NCBI RefSeq assembly: GCF_030253575.1
Contig: NC_080559.1
Span: 11,835,501 to 11,899,500 of the forward strand
DNA: 64,000 bases
Direction: 5' to 3'
DNA from: Rhododendron vialii
Taxonomy: Eukaryota; Streptophyta; Magnoliopsida; Ericales; Ericaceae
The translations under genes were made by a program, and so were the position numbers. Positions 10,556 to 22,000 of the stretch are shown here, in pieces. The first letter of the stretch is position 1. Every line of letters begins with the position of its first letter. The notes under the pieces are model-generated. The model was not told the origin of the DNA. It worked only from the letters and a program-made list of their open reading frames with translations, and made no database searches.

Positions 10556-11794
10556 GCTGCGCCGGTTAACATAATTGTAGGTTCACATGTATGGGTGGAG
10601 GATCCGGCGTTGGCGTGGGTTGATGGTGAAGTTATCCGGCTCAATGGTCAAGAGGTCCATGTTCGGACCAGTAGTGGTAAAACAGTGAGTCCTACTAGCT
10701 TAATGCTCTTCAGTTTCTAGTCCTTATGGTCTCTGGAACTGACTGGAATTGGCTGGATTCTATGATGGTTATTTGGACAAGACATTTAGTTGAAATGGCA
10801 TCTTAACTATTTCATTGTAATTGAAAGTAGAGTGCTCGAGGTTGGAGTCTTTCAGTTAAATTTTTGAGTTTCCATTCGATAGCCAGACTGTTTGAATTTT
10901 ATGGAGCAAGTATTTTACTTGCAAGGGTATGACTCCTTAGTCTTACCCTCCTTTTGATTACTGGTGGGTGTGATTCTAATGTTCCAATGTGTGGAGACGC
11001 ATTGTTTTGCTACTTAGCTTAAAAGAGGAACACTAAAAAATACGAAGGCGGCTATCTTGTAGGTTACTAGTGTATTGTACTGTGTAAAGCAACTTGATTA
11101 ACACATCACTTCGACCTTTAGTGTACTTCTATTATTCCATTTGCTGGCTTAAGCTTGAACTGAAGCAGATTACTATGACACAGTTCTAGGAATGTGATGC
11201 TGAGATTTCAACTGCATTCAGTCTTAAGCTAGAAGTAATTCGATGGAAGTCTCTATAATTTCATTGACTTAGAAATACTATAACTTAGATTATGAATTTC
11301 TATCCAGTTTGATAACAGAAACTTCGGATCTGGACGGACTATCAGTGAGTGAAAATGAGGTTAAATGATCCTTATAAAAGTTTGACTTGTTAACATGGTT
11401 GAGATACAGTCAATGATGTACTAGTTAGTCTTGGTGGATTAGGGAGTTGTTTGGGGTAGTATGATCTGAATGAGTTTTAAAAACATACTATTTTGAATAA
11501 GTTTGTGTAAACAAGGAGGGTTAGAAAGGGGATTCGGTAGTGGTAGCTTAAGAGAATTGTGGAGTTCCAATTTGTAGAAGTTTTTTAGCTAAACTTTTTC
11601 CCCTATCAAATGGTTTTGACAGTCGTTGTGATGCTAAGGATGATAAGGTTCTCGAGGGGGGAATGTTTTCTGGTTGGGACTATGGGAGTTGAATTTAGCG
11701 GTTTTATTAGTTTCCTCTTGCTGCTGCTGCTTTATCTTAGTGCTTTTGATGCTCTCTCTCTCTCTTTCTCTCTTAGTACTTTTGGTGCTCTCTC

Positions 11795-11826
<32 letters not shown>

Positions 11827-12646
11827 CTGCCAAGAATCGAGGGGACACAGAGAATGAGATGAAAGGGCATTTTCTCGTTCAAAAATTACCGTGGGTTTCT
11901 TTGCCTCCTAGCTTTGTTTGATGATGCAATGTTGAGAAACTTTAGTGGTTAATAGTATGGGCTCATATGTGGAAGAGGATTAACTTTGCTCCTCTGATTG
12001 GTTTGCTTGGTTACTTCTGTATGGTGTCAGTTGACTTTTACTGAATTTTGGTTAGGGCTTCAGGCTTCTAGTAGGTCAGCATTAAAGCATTATAGTTGGA
12101 GAGTGCTGCCTTAGCTCTTTGATTGGAATGCAACAGAAGAAGGTCGAATTGCAATTTACCAGACTTGATGAATAATGCAATTTGCTAATGTTAGACCTCT
12201 TGGTCATCGCCTTAGTGGTTATGTTTGAGGGTCACCTACCTCTTTCTAACTCTTGGAAAAATTATGTACTCCTGAAAATTGATTTGGCTTTAAGTTCTTG
12301 ACACTTCATGGTTATAGTTTCTTATCTTTTCCCATTTACATAATAGCATTCTCAGAATCTGTCGGGCTTGCCTGTTTTTCTTATACCTATTATGCAACTC
12401 AAGTAATCTCTCCAGTTTGGGAAGTCATTTTAAGAAGAATATCGATACTTGCATGAACCTTAAATCCTCTATCCGCAAAAGCTTTATTCATATGTTTATT
12501 CCACGAGTCTCATGGAATAGAAACTGATTGCAGCTAGTCTCAGATATCACAAAAGTGTTTCCGAAGGATACAGAATCTCCTCCTGGAGGTGTTGATGACA
12601 TGACAAAGCTTTCGTATTTACATGAACCCGGAGTATTGCAAAATTT
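10556..12646 (+). pseudogene. Myosin XI 5' fragment (two exons, truncated)
   Basis: Exon 10556-10684 (43 codons; tttgcag before, gtgagt after) encodes AAPVNIIVGSHVWVEDPALA and continues to SSGKT. Exon 12534 to about 12646 encodes [20 protein letters not shown] through PGVLQNL. These are the SH3-like N-terminal domain and the start of the motor of class XI myosins (XI-K/myosin-17-like), the actin motors that drive cytoplasmic streaming. In the family the protein continues with NEIYTYTGNI and the whole motor; here homology stops after QNL and the frame runs to a stop at 12723-12725. A first exon carrying only the start codon is usual in this family and was not found. No P-loop, IQ, coiled-coil or tail is present, so this is a gene fragment. 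Confidence 0.9.
10685..12533 (+). other. Intron between the two myosin fragment exons
   Basis: A 1.85-kb intron with gtgagt and ttgcag borders. It contains CT-rich microsatellite runs (about 11754-11826). Short open frames across the CT tract are repeat artefacts. No transposon ends were recognised here. Confidence 0.6.
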
Positions 12647-12701
12647 GGATAAATCAAAATTTGGAGTATTTACAAATCTCAAAATCAAAAGTTTTTTTTA
12701 C

Positions 12702-13030
12702 AAAAACCCGACGATTTCGAATTAGTCTGGTCCTCTCTCTTGCCAGGAGTGGTGTCGCCAGAGGTGGATAAAGAGGGTTCGGTGGTGGTTGGCGGTGGCG
12801 GTGGCGGTGGTTGACTATGGTGATTCTCAGTTCTCTCTCTCCCTTCTGTAGAATGATGGGTTTGGCCTTTGGGAATTGGGGGAAACGGGGAACACAATTT
12901 GATTTTGAGATTTCAGATTTTTTTTTTTTTTTTTTAAGGACGCCCCAAAACGACGTCGTCCCAAAACGACGTCGTTTTGGGACGTGTAGTGGATGGTGTT
13001 GTGGATCATGTTGTGTACGTAACATTCCTG
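12702..13030 (-). repeat. VIP3 leader block, inverted copy 2, upstream of the TCP gene
   Basis: This is the reverse complement of 4532-4847, from the aaaacccg end at 12702 to cattcctg at 13023-13030. It keeps the CCACCGCCA tract, the peptide-like open segment and the poly(A) stretch. The CGACGTCG-centred palindrome is duplicated here, in tandem at about 12952-12979. The left border falls about 55 bp after the last recognisable myosin codon; the right border lies 43 bp before the TCP TATA box. No flanking target duplication or terminal repeats were found. Confidence 0.82.
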
Positions 13031-13072
13031 AAAACCCAAACTCCCACATGGAAAACATCCCCAAACCCTTAC

Positions 13073-13080
13073 TATAAAAA
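13073..13080 (+). promoter_or_regulatory. TATA box of the TCP gene
   Basis: tataaaaa lies 126 bp upstream of the TCP start codon, followed by a CT-rich leader (13125-13144). Spacing implies a leader of roughly 90 to 100 nt. The palindromic ACGT elements of the inverted block sit about 95-120 bp further upstream. Confidence 0.6.
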
Positions 13081-13198
13081 GGTTCCTTTGTGGGGTCAAT
13101 AGAAAATCCACGATTACACCTACCCCTCTCTCTCTCTCTCTCTCCTCAGCCCCACTCGACCCCACCTTACTCAAACCCTAAACTCTCTCTCTAAAACC

Positions 13199-13828
13199 AT
13201 GGGTTCAGTCTCAGAGATGGTCCTCCACACCAACTTCCCAACCTCCCAAGACCCACCAACCCAAACCCAAAACCAATCCCAAACCCATATCCCACCCCCC
13301 ACCGCCGCCGCCGCCCCTAAAATTTCCCATCAACTAGTACCCTCCAGAAAAATCAGCGGCGACCGCCACACGAAGGTAAACGGCCGCGGGCGGCGCGTGC
13401 GGATGCCGGCCCTCTGCGCCGCCCGCATCTTCCAGCTGACCCGGGAGCTCGGCCACCGCTCCGACGGCGAGACCATCGAGTGGCTCCTCCGCCACGCCGA
13501 GCCCTCCGTCATCGCCGCCACCGGCACCGGCACCGTCCCGGCCGCCGCCGTCTCCACCTCCGCCTCCGGTGCTCCTCTCTCCGCTGCCTCCGCCTCGATC
13601 CCCGCCGGTTCTTCCGGAGTCACGGCTGTTCACGGCGGCCCGCCGCCGGGAATGTTCGCGCTTGCTCCACCGCCGATCTGCAGGCTGGCGCAACCGATGG
13701 TGGGGTTTGATTTTGGCGGGAATGGGTACCGGCACATGCCGTTCACGGCTTTGTTGCTGCAGCCGGCTGCGGAGGAGGCGGAGCAGAGGCGGCAGGAGGA
13801 GCTGCTTGGGGAGCAGAAGATATTATAA
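13199..13828 (+). CDS. Class I (PCF) TCP transcription factor, TCP11-like
   Basis: An intronless gene of 209 residues. The start in aaaccATGGg is the first ATG after the TATA box. The TCP domain spans about residues 51-112: basic region [16 protein letters not shown], helix I with [14 protein letters not shown] and helix II with [14 protein letters not shown]. The short basic region marks class I (PCF), which binds GTGGGNCC-type sites and acts in growth and cell-cycle control in the nucleus. The conserved Cys in ALCAAR is the residue linked to redox control of class I factors. The N-terminus is Pro/Gln/Thr-rich and the C-terminus Ala/Pro-rich and low complexity, ending with an acidic helix ([13 protein letters not shown]). 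High GC is usual for this family. Assignment to TCP11 rather than TCP7/20/21 is from the domain alone. The upstream region is the inverted VIP3 leader copy. Confidence 0.93.
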   Translation: MGSVSEMVLHTNFPTSQDPPTQTQNQSQTHIPPPTAAAAPKISHQLVPSRKISGDRHTKVNGRGRRVRMPALCAARIFQLTRELGHRSDGETIEWLLRHAEPSVIAATGTGTVPAAAVSTSASGAPLSAASASIPAGSSGVTAVHGGPPPGMFALAPPPICRLAQPMVGFDFGGNGYRHMPFTALLLQPAAEEAEQRRQEELLGEQKIL

Positions 13829-14511
13829 ATGCTCGCGCGTGTAAAATTTATATTTATACTTATATACGGAAGAGCAATGTTGCCAACACAACTTTGAAGG
13901 GCAATTTCGGACCCAATTCTGATCAGCTACAGACACAAAGACGCATTTGTGTCCGGAGCTGTATTTTGAAGCTGGGTTTCTAAACTTTTTGCACATGAAA
14001 TGTGTTTGTGTTTTAGGATTAGTTTTAGGACTAGTGTTTAATGTGCTCTGCATGAGGGAGAGAGAGTTTGGAACTTGTGGCCTTGTGGGTTTTGAAGGTC
14101 TTGTTTTGGATGTTGGTTTAATGGTTTGTTTGGAACTCTTGCTCTCAGGTTTTACTAGAAATGGAATGCATGCAGGTTCCTTAATTAATTGCATGATTAT
14201 AGTTTGTGTTAAAAAAATGTGAATAGACGGCTGCTACTTAAAGATAATGTGGGCCAATGTTATTATACATAAACAAAATTAAGACGTGGTTAATCATACT
14301 TTAGTCTTGATGAGAATTTATTACTCTTTATGGGCCCACGTTTTCTCCTCTAAGCACATTGGTGCGAGTGTCCCACAATATCATACTCCTATATAGTTGA
14401 TAGTAGAAAGGTCTCCTGCTTTGTTCTCTAACTTCTGAGAAATTACTCCATTGTCGGCCCTTTTAACTAAAATAATAACGAGAACAAGATCTTATTGTAG
14501 AAAGTCGTTTT
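13829..14511. other. TCP 3' flank
   Basis: Probably TCP 3' UTR followed by AT-rich intergenic DNA. Short open frames here show no family features. Confidence 0.5.
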
Positions 14512-15110
14512 TGTTGGTTGGTGAATATCACAAACTGTCCCATAAGAAATTCAATTTATGAGGTTCAGACGAAGAAAGGCTTACGGTGGATGCTAGGCGA
14601 TGGCAAATTTTGTACAAATGCTCATTATTGTAGATCTCACGCATTATTGTGAATCTCAAGCTATTGTACAGACTAGTATTCGATGATTGACTCCGCGACA
14701 ACATAATCAATGTGACCCGTGTAGTTTTTGGCTCGTTTTGGACGTCTTGGCCTCCGTGGTCCTGTCCAAAGCCTTGGTGGTCCGGACCAGCGTGGACAAG
14801 ACAGATTAGTATATAAGCATATTTTAGGGTTTTTTGCTTATAGTATTGCATTCACAGCAGCTTTTCTGTGGGAGGCAAAGAAAAGAACTCTGAGAGATCT
14901 CATCTGTAGCCCTTAGGGCATCTGATTACTTCCGTATAGTGAAACCCTCGATCGTCTGACTGCCCGTGGAGTAGGTATTCATTACCGAACCAAGTATATC
15001 TTTGTGTTCTCTGTGATTGCTCTTCCTCTCTCTCTCTTTTCTGTGGTTTGTTCAATTACATAGCAAATAATCACGTTCGTTTCTGTGTTTGTTAACGCTT
15101 CCGCACAACA
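14512..15110 (+). repeat. Probable solo LTR, Ty1/copia-like
   Basis: The segment begins tgttggttgg and ends cgcacaaca (TG...CA), and carries a TATA-like tatataa near 14808 and the late-LTR sequence gtggagtaggtattcattac, common in plant copia LTRs. No internal region lies on either side. The flanking five bases do not match, so the borders may be off by a few bases. Confidence 0.5.
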
Positions 15111-16093
15111 ACCCGTTACTAATGGTTTCATTGCTTCGTTCCAAGTGATGTATCTCCTTTAAAACAAACTATACAAGAATTACATCAGCCATTTTAATGC
15201 AGTAGAGCCGTACTTGTGGAGATCTATGATTCCAAGGCAGGCAATGTAAAATGACATGTGCTTTTAGAAGTCATCAGTTTGTAAACAGCATAAGCAGCAG
15301 ACCTGTTTTACCGGTTGGAGTTCTGCTAAGGTTTGCAAATTGGTTCCACAACCTCTACCCTGCAAAATACTGCTCATCCTAATTTCTATGAATTTATCTA
15401 TTCCCTCTTCCTTTTGAACGGAAATTCTCTCTTCCGGAGAGAGAAGCATTGCCTCCCTCTCTTCCGAGTTCTTTTTCTTTTGTTTTCTGTACCAAAAATC
15501 CAGGGGGAGAACGATTGCCAGGAGATGTATGAGAAAGTCATGTACTTCTAGATAAGAATAAGCTGAACAGACATGGTAGAAACAAGAGTTTCCTAATCCT
15601 ATCCGTCTACCACCATCAACACTTAATCCATGGAAAACTTCCGTTCAGGTAACATTCAAAGTTGTTTCAACCAAACTAGTAATATATCGCTAATGGGTAA
15701 CTGAACTTCTCCAAAGAAACAATTGAAGTTTCATGAACTCAAAATCTCCACAACATAGATCCCTATCTCCTCCATTATTTTCATTTACGTTCCATATACA
15801 ATATATTATTGCCATACAACTTTTCCAAAAAAATTTCCCAAAGTCATATATAAGCATGCGGTCCGTTCAAATATATATATATAAGCATGCGGTAAACTTA
15901 AAAAATACCTGCATGCATACCAGCAGCATACTTGGACAACAATGAGAGATAAGGGGGGGGGGAAAATATGAGTACTTGTACTCTGTGATTATGTATAGAT
16001 ATGAGAATGCATGCTCCAGCACCAAGACAATGCAAGCCAGGGATTGGAGATGTAGGGGACTGTGTTTAGCACAAAGACGAAGTCTTCTAATTC
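15111..16093. other. Gap between the solo LTR and the OTU gene 3' end
   Basis: No gene recognised. The right part probably holds the OTU 3' UTR (minus strand). A G9 run occurs near 15953-15961 and short AT repeats near 15870. Confidence 0.5.
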
Positions 16094-19000
16094 TTACTTC
16101 CAAAAGGCAGGCCACCACCTTTTCTTCCTCTTAGAATCATCAAAAGAAGGGAAATCTGATTCATAGCCAACATAGAGAAATCAAGCAAGGGGCAAATCTC
16201 AAGAAGACAACACCAAAACCACAGATCACCCCGTTATAAATTACTAAACTACCCTGGGTGTTTGGAACTCTGAACTATTATTTTTTGTGTAGGTAAACAG
16301 AAGCAATTTAGTGGATCTCTATCAGGGTGGAGCTCAACATCTATAATTATGCCACATATTTGGAGATCTTTTCTAATACATTTGGAGATGGGTATGTCCA
16401 TTTGCAATACCAGGGGAGCAAGACCTAGCTGGATAGTTGGAAAGCCGAGAAGCATGGGGCTCCACTTGAGTGGTCAGTCACCAAACAATTAGGTTCAAGC
16501 GTTCATCGCTTCAGCCACCGAGCTGGGTTGGAATCTTCCCAAAAAGAAATATTCAAGTTTCTTTCTAAGAAAAGCTAGGGTTAATCACCTCCTTGAGGAA
16601 GGATAGAGTTGTAGTGCACCTCCGCCCAAAAGCTCAAGAAGATAACTGCAATGCACACAAAAATAAGATCAGCAGACACACAGGTAACACAGATTCCAGA
16701 CACCGAATATGAAGACAAAATTTCCCATGAGTTATGTGAGGTTATGGTAAATCAAGCTGGAAATCGATACAAGTCGATGTTAAAGAAGATTTCAATAGAT
16801 TTAAAAGAGAGACGATTAAAATAGAGTAAAGGAAGGTTCAGCAGACGTGTATAGTTATATTTGGTTGTATTTAGCCCTGACATATAACTAAGTTCAAAAA
16901 ATATCTTCCCAAATTGCAAGGATAAATGCTACCATGCATCAAAGACACTGGCATCACATTTTCCTTTCTTTCCATGGGTTTACCGTTTACATACACATTT
17001 CGAAATCTGTTTCTCCAGTCATTCAACTTCATAAAAAGGCTAATTTCTTTCTCTCTCTAGTCATGGAGTGACTGAAGTCAACCCAGAAAGATTAAACTTT
17101 TAGGGCAGGATTGACCCTGGGATACATGGTAAAAGCTTCTGAGTTCATGTGTGGCCCTAAATTGTCTTCACAAGAAACCAAGAAAAATGCTGGTCAAGAT
17201 CATACTTAACAAAGGTCATTTTCTCGCTCATTGCTGGACAGATTCTATGCAAATGCTGAAGTGCTTTGGGTGTGGGTGTCAGTGTGGGTGTTGAGGGGTA
17301 CGTGTGTGTACCACCTTCACTGTCAACAATGCTTTGAGGTCAGGAGAAGCATAACAAAATGCTGAAGAACCTAGTGCAAATAGCAGCTCATGGAAATTTT
17401 GAACATACAGGAGACTTCACGTTTGATCCTTTCACATTGAGTGGGAGGATATCACTTGACAACTCCTACGTTAGCGTGCTACACATTATCAATTCGCAAG
17501 GTTTAATGCTTCATGGCTCTCGGATTGGTCAAAAGAACAAAGGTTTCCCTTCAAATTGGGAGGTGGCACCCCTGCCCAATGTCGTTCCACGCCTAATAGG
17601 CATCCAATACAGCAACGGGATTTGAGGAGCTACACAAACGTATGATATTGTCTATAGAACAAGACATAAACTGCAACCGTTGCTCACAACAATTATGACA
17701 TGATTCATTGCCCTTTTGAAAGAACTGTTGGAGATATTTCCAGTATCCTTTAAGGAAAGGCAAGCTCCGTGGGAGATGACAATTTTCATTTGGAAACAAT
17801 GAATAGCTCTATTTCTAATATTACACAAGGGAACAAAATCATAACAAACACTCTCATAAAACAGGAAGTATACAAGTTACCACGTTTGGATTTTTGGGAC
17901 TTCGGAAGAATCTCGATGGAGCAGGTATCCTTGAACGAAGTGACGACAAAAATTTTAACACCATACTGCAAAACAATAATATAACGTACATTAGTTGTGG
18001 ATGAAACGTATATTTAGATAAGCAAGATAGTTACGGCTTACAATTAACCCTAACATTAGTAAGCCAACAATTATTATCTTACAGTCAAAACCTATGGCTT
18101 TTTTATAGTAGTTTCCCTTCAAACAAATAGCAGATACATTACTCCTGCTTATCCATATAGACGCATAAATAGTTCATGCACGTTCAAAAGGGCAAGCTGC
18201 CAATGTGTTCAAACTGTGTCCAAGAAGAAAACCATAAATACACTTGCATCGTCACAAGGATCTAAACTTATCGTACACATAAGCGCCAAGGGTCAGGATC
18301 AACCTTCCCCCAAACCGCGCTAGGGAAGTGGAAGTCCCAAAAAATTCAACATTCTCGTATCCTTTGCCACTCAAAAATACATAAGAACATTACACCCACT
18401 CTTTGGCAACAAATCTTAACAACACTTATATAGAACTCAATAAGTAAATGTTCATTGCCAATCAAAAAAAGTAATAATAAGTGAACGTTCATTATGATAC
18501 TAATAAATATGAAGGATCCAACTATCAACAAAATTAGTCACAGGATCATAGTTATCAAATTTTTCATAAATAATTAATGAACAAGGACCTCAAAAGTATC
18601 CTAACAATTGCTTTCACAAACCCTCAGGTATGTGGCCTATTGTCTTTTCTGGGGCTGTAGCTCACTCCACTCATGCCTTGGGAACTTACTCTCCTTTTCC
18701 TCTTGGGCACGTATAACTTTTCCTTTTCTTTTTTGCTAATGTTTCCAAATTATTATCATTCCCAAAATAGTTAGATTTTGAGAGGCCATGGAAGTCTAGT
18801 AATAACACTCAGTGAAGATTCCAATTATTTGAAACCAGCTGAAGAACATTTTTTAGTTCCAATTATTTGAAAACAGCCGAATGAATTATCCTAAAAAACT
18901 CCAGCACGAGGACTGATAGGGACAAAACTGTCAGGCATCAATATCCCAAGCAAGTATGACACAAGCGGAATACAAGGAAAAGGATGGTTTGTTTGTTGTT

Positions 19001-22000
19001 GATCCACAATCCATACCGAATCTGCAGCTGCCTGCAAGGTCACATGATCTCCCCATTCACCACTCCTGGTCAATCAATGTGAAGGGCATAAATAAACCTA
19101 TTTTGTCCATTTGAAGAAAACAGAAACAACAGAAAATGCAAGGATTTAAACCATACTTGGACATCTTCTTCAAATAGTCACCATAATCCATTGGAACATA
19201 TCCTTCATACATGTCTCTGTGAGACTTAAGCTGTAGATGTCAGACAATCATAGAGCAAGAATATTAGAATCCAGATAACCTGCACTATAATGAGCTCAAC
19301 AACATTTAAAGGTTCATTAAAATGTAGATTGTACTTTCTTGGAAAACCACCTGATTAACAACTTGTTGCCTCACAAATTTGTGGTGATCTGGGGTAAGAT
19401 AGAATTGATCTGATAAAGCACGAAACTGGTGGGAAAAAAAGAGAGTTAATATCGCTACCAATAAACAAAAAACCAAACAAACTAAAAAGCAGTTACATGA
19501 AAAGAAGGCACATATTTCCTAATGCGTATTTGACCAATGTCCAGGTGCCAAATTAAAAGCTTTCATGGGTATTGGGTCATCTTGGGTTGTTAGTTATGAG
19601 GTCAAACAACCCTGTGGGCTTCGGAACCATGTCTGGAAGTCTAGGGAATGACCTAGACGTGGCAACAAGACCGCGTTGACACTTGCCGCTAGGGGAAAGT
19701 CCCCGCCACCCCAATGGAACTCTGGCAACTCTGGGGCTCAACCCCCTCGCAAGGACGTGAGGGTACAAAGAGGAGAGTATGTAAGGAGTAATGACCCATA
19801 TCAAATCCGAAGTTTGCATGGGTAATCTTGGGTAGTAAATCTAACAATTATCTCTCCTGTTTTTTTGCTCTAAATGTATAACATCTTCTTGACTAGCATT
19901 TTCGGGTGAGTTCCCATGGTTCATTTCTTCAATTGTCAGGCCCACCATTTCAAGCATTATGTGAAATGCTATAAATCTTGTCGCAACTTCCCCTCCACAG
20001 AAAACACACACATACACAGGAGTGAGAATTAGTTCTTGCTTAGAATAGTTCAGAGTGAGGATAATTCAGAAAGGAGAAAGAAGAAAAACTAACCTGACAA
20101 TTACCATCTCCTTGAACCTTGTGCTCAACTAAGTCATACAAATGCAATCTGCAGAATCATAAGTGGAATCGAGTTTACTGCATGTAGAACCGACCTAACA
20201 AAGTTCATCTCACAGAGTAACGAAAAGCGTCATGATTGAAAAACCAAAACAAGATAATATCAAAACGAAGGGAATAAAACCAAACAAGCCATAGCCTCAT
20301 GTGAAAGGAGCATAATATCCTTATAACGACACAATAACTCCTACTTTAAAATTTTCAATTGTCAACAAATTGATATCACGGAAGGATCCTCTCTCTTTCT
20401 CGCCGATATTTTAGTACGCAGAACACTAATGAGAGAACATGGATCATAAACAAGGAGGAGAAGCAGGAAAGAGTTTACATGTTACGTACATACTTTCTCA
20501 GAATCATCTTGTATTTATTTTTATTAAATATTAAAAACGAAGTAGTGATAGGAGTTAATGGTTAGTGGATAGGTTAGTTTTGCTATTTTATAGCGTAGTG
20601 GGTCAGTGGATGTTATTTTTGGTTGTATATAAATACAACATCTATGTATCAATGAAAGGAACTTCAATATTGATAAAAATCTTCTACTTTGAAGAAGAGG
20701 TCCGGTTCTCCTCAATTTGAACCATCGGAGGTCTTCCCCCCTTGAAGTGGGACTTTTCTCTCCCCTCATTCTATTTTTTTTATTTTCTGTTACGAGAAAG
20801 TTCGTAACATTACAGCAAGGTAGTAACGAGTATGCGTTCTCGAATCTTGGTACATGTTTCACAATTGAAAACATTGGGATAAGGGTTGGAGTCAACGCGT
20901 AATATTATGAGGAACCTTCATAAATTGATAAGAAGTATCTGAAGTTCAGCTGAACAGGCCACTATCTTTTGACTTTTCAATGGATTTGCTTGTTAAAGAA
21001 GATGTTGTTAAGGTCCTACTCTGTTAAGTTGTCAGTTGTCCCAAAAGCTTAAGTTGTTAAAAAATGGACCCAACAATGTGTATCAAGCTATCTAACACCC
21101 TCCCTCACGTGCAACCCCGTCTTGCACGTGGAGATGTAAACATCTATACGTATTACGATAGAATACAAGCGGGAGAAACATAATGCAAACAGGGAACATA
21201 TGCAAATAGTGAGACTTGAACCCAAGCCCTCTAGCAACCTCTCTGATACCATGTTAAGTAACTTAAGTTGCCAGTTGTCCCAAAAGCTTAAGCTGTTAGG
21301 AAAGGGGCCCAACAATGTGTATCAAGCTATCTAACATACACATCTTACCACAATACAACACATATTTGTTCGAAGCCTAAAAGGAAAAGTTCAACGAAAT
21401 AAAGGGGAAAAAAAAAGAACACAAAACTAAAGAAGCATATAAGAAGATAGCTTAAAACACAAAATTTCAAAGATAAAATGCTATTCATACAACCATGATA
21501 ATACATGATCAAACAGTGGCACCACATTTATGGGAAGTATTCACATGAAAAAACTCAATTTCTTTTCTTCACACAAGTAATAGATAGTTTAAAACTTAGT
21601 TCACTAGCTTGAACACCCAGTTCACCGGCTTGACCATTCATTTCACCAAATTTGAACACCCAAGCCTCTTGATTTGCACAAATAACGCTCTACTTTTAAA
21701 AATTCCACACCTGTTTTAATTGCAAGATTAGGTGGAAAAGTGAAGGCTTTGGACAAGAAGAGGTAGATAATAATAGGTTTTGATTACGTTTTACCATGGG
21801 TAGAATATGGAAGGATTGTGAGGAAACAAAAATTCAGTGTTTATGGAGCATACCTCAACTATTCAGAACAGTTGATGTGGTATGTCTCAAGAGTACTTTA
21901 TAACCTTGCAAATTGAGAGGGGAAGAGAACAAAAGCACTTGATTTGATAGTATTGGTATTTAGGCTATCATACAACAGTTTCAAAGTATAGAAACTACTC

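Noticed and set aside
12654..13174. Long open frames in the inverted leader copy
   Set aside because: They run through poly(A)/poly(T), CT repeats and the CCACCGCCA tract; they mirror the VIP3 leader and have no start or domain evidence.
13330..13735. Antisense and alternate frames over the TCP gene
   Set aside because: High GC makes stop-free shadows; only the +1 frame has the TCP domain.
15860..15900. Hairpin or replication-origin-like element around atatatatataagcatgcgg
   Set aside because: A short AT repeat with a duplicated aagcatgcgg word; nothing supports a function.
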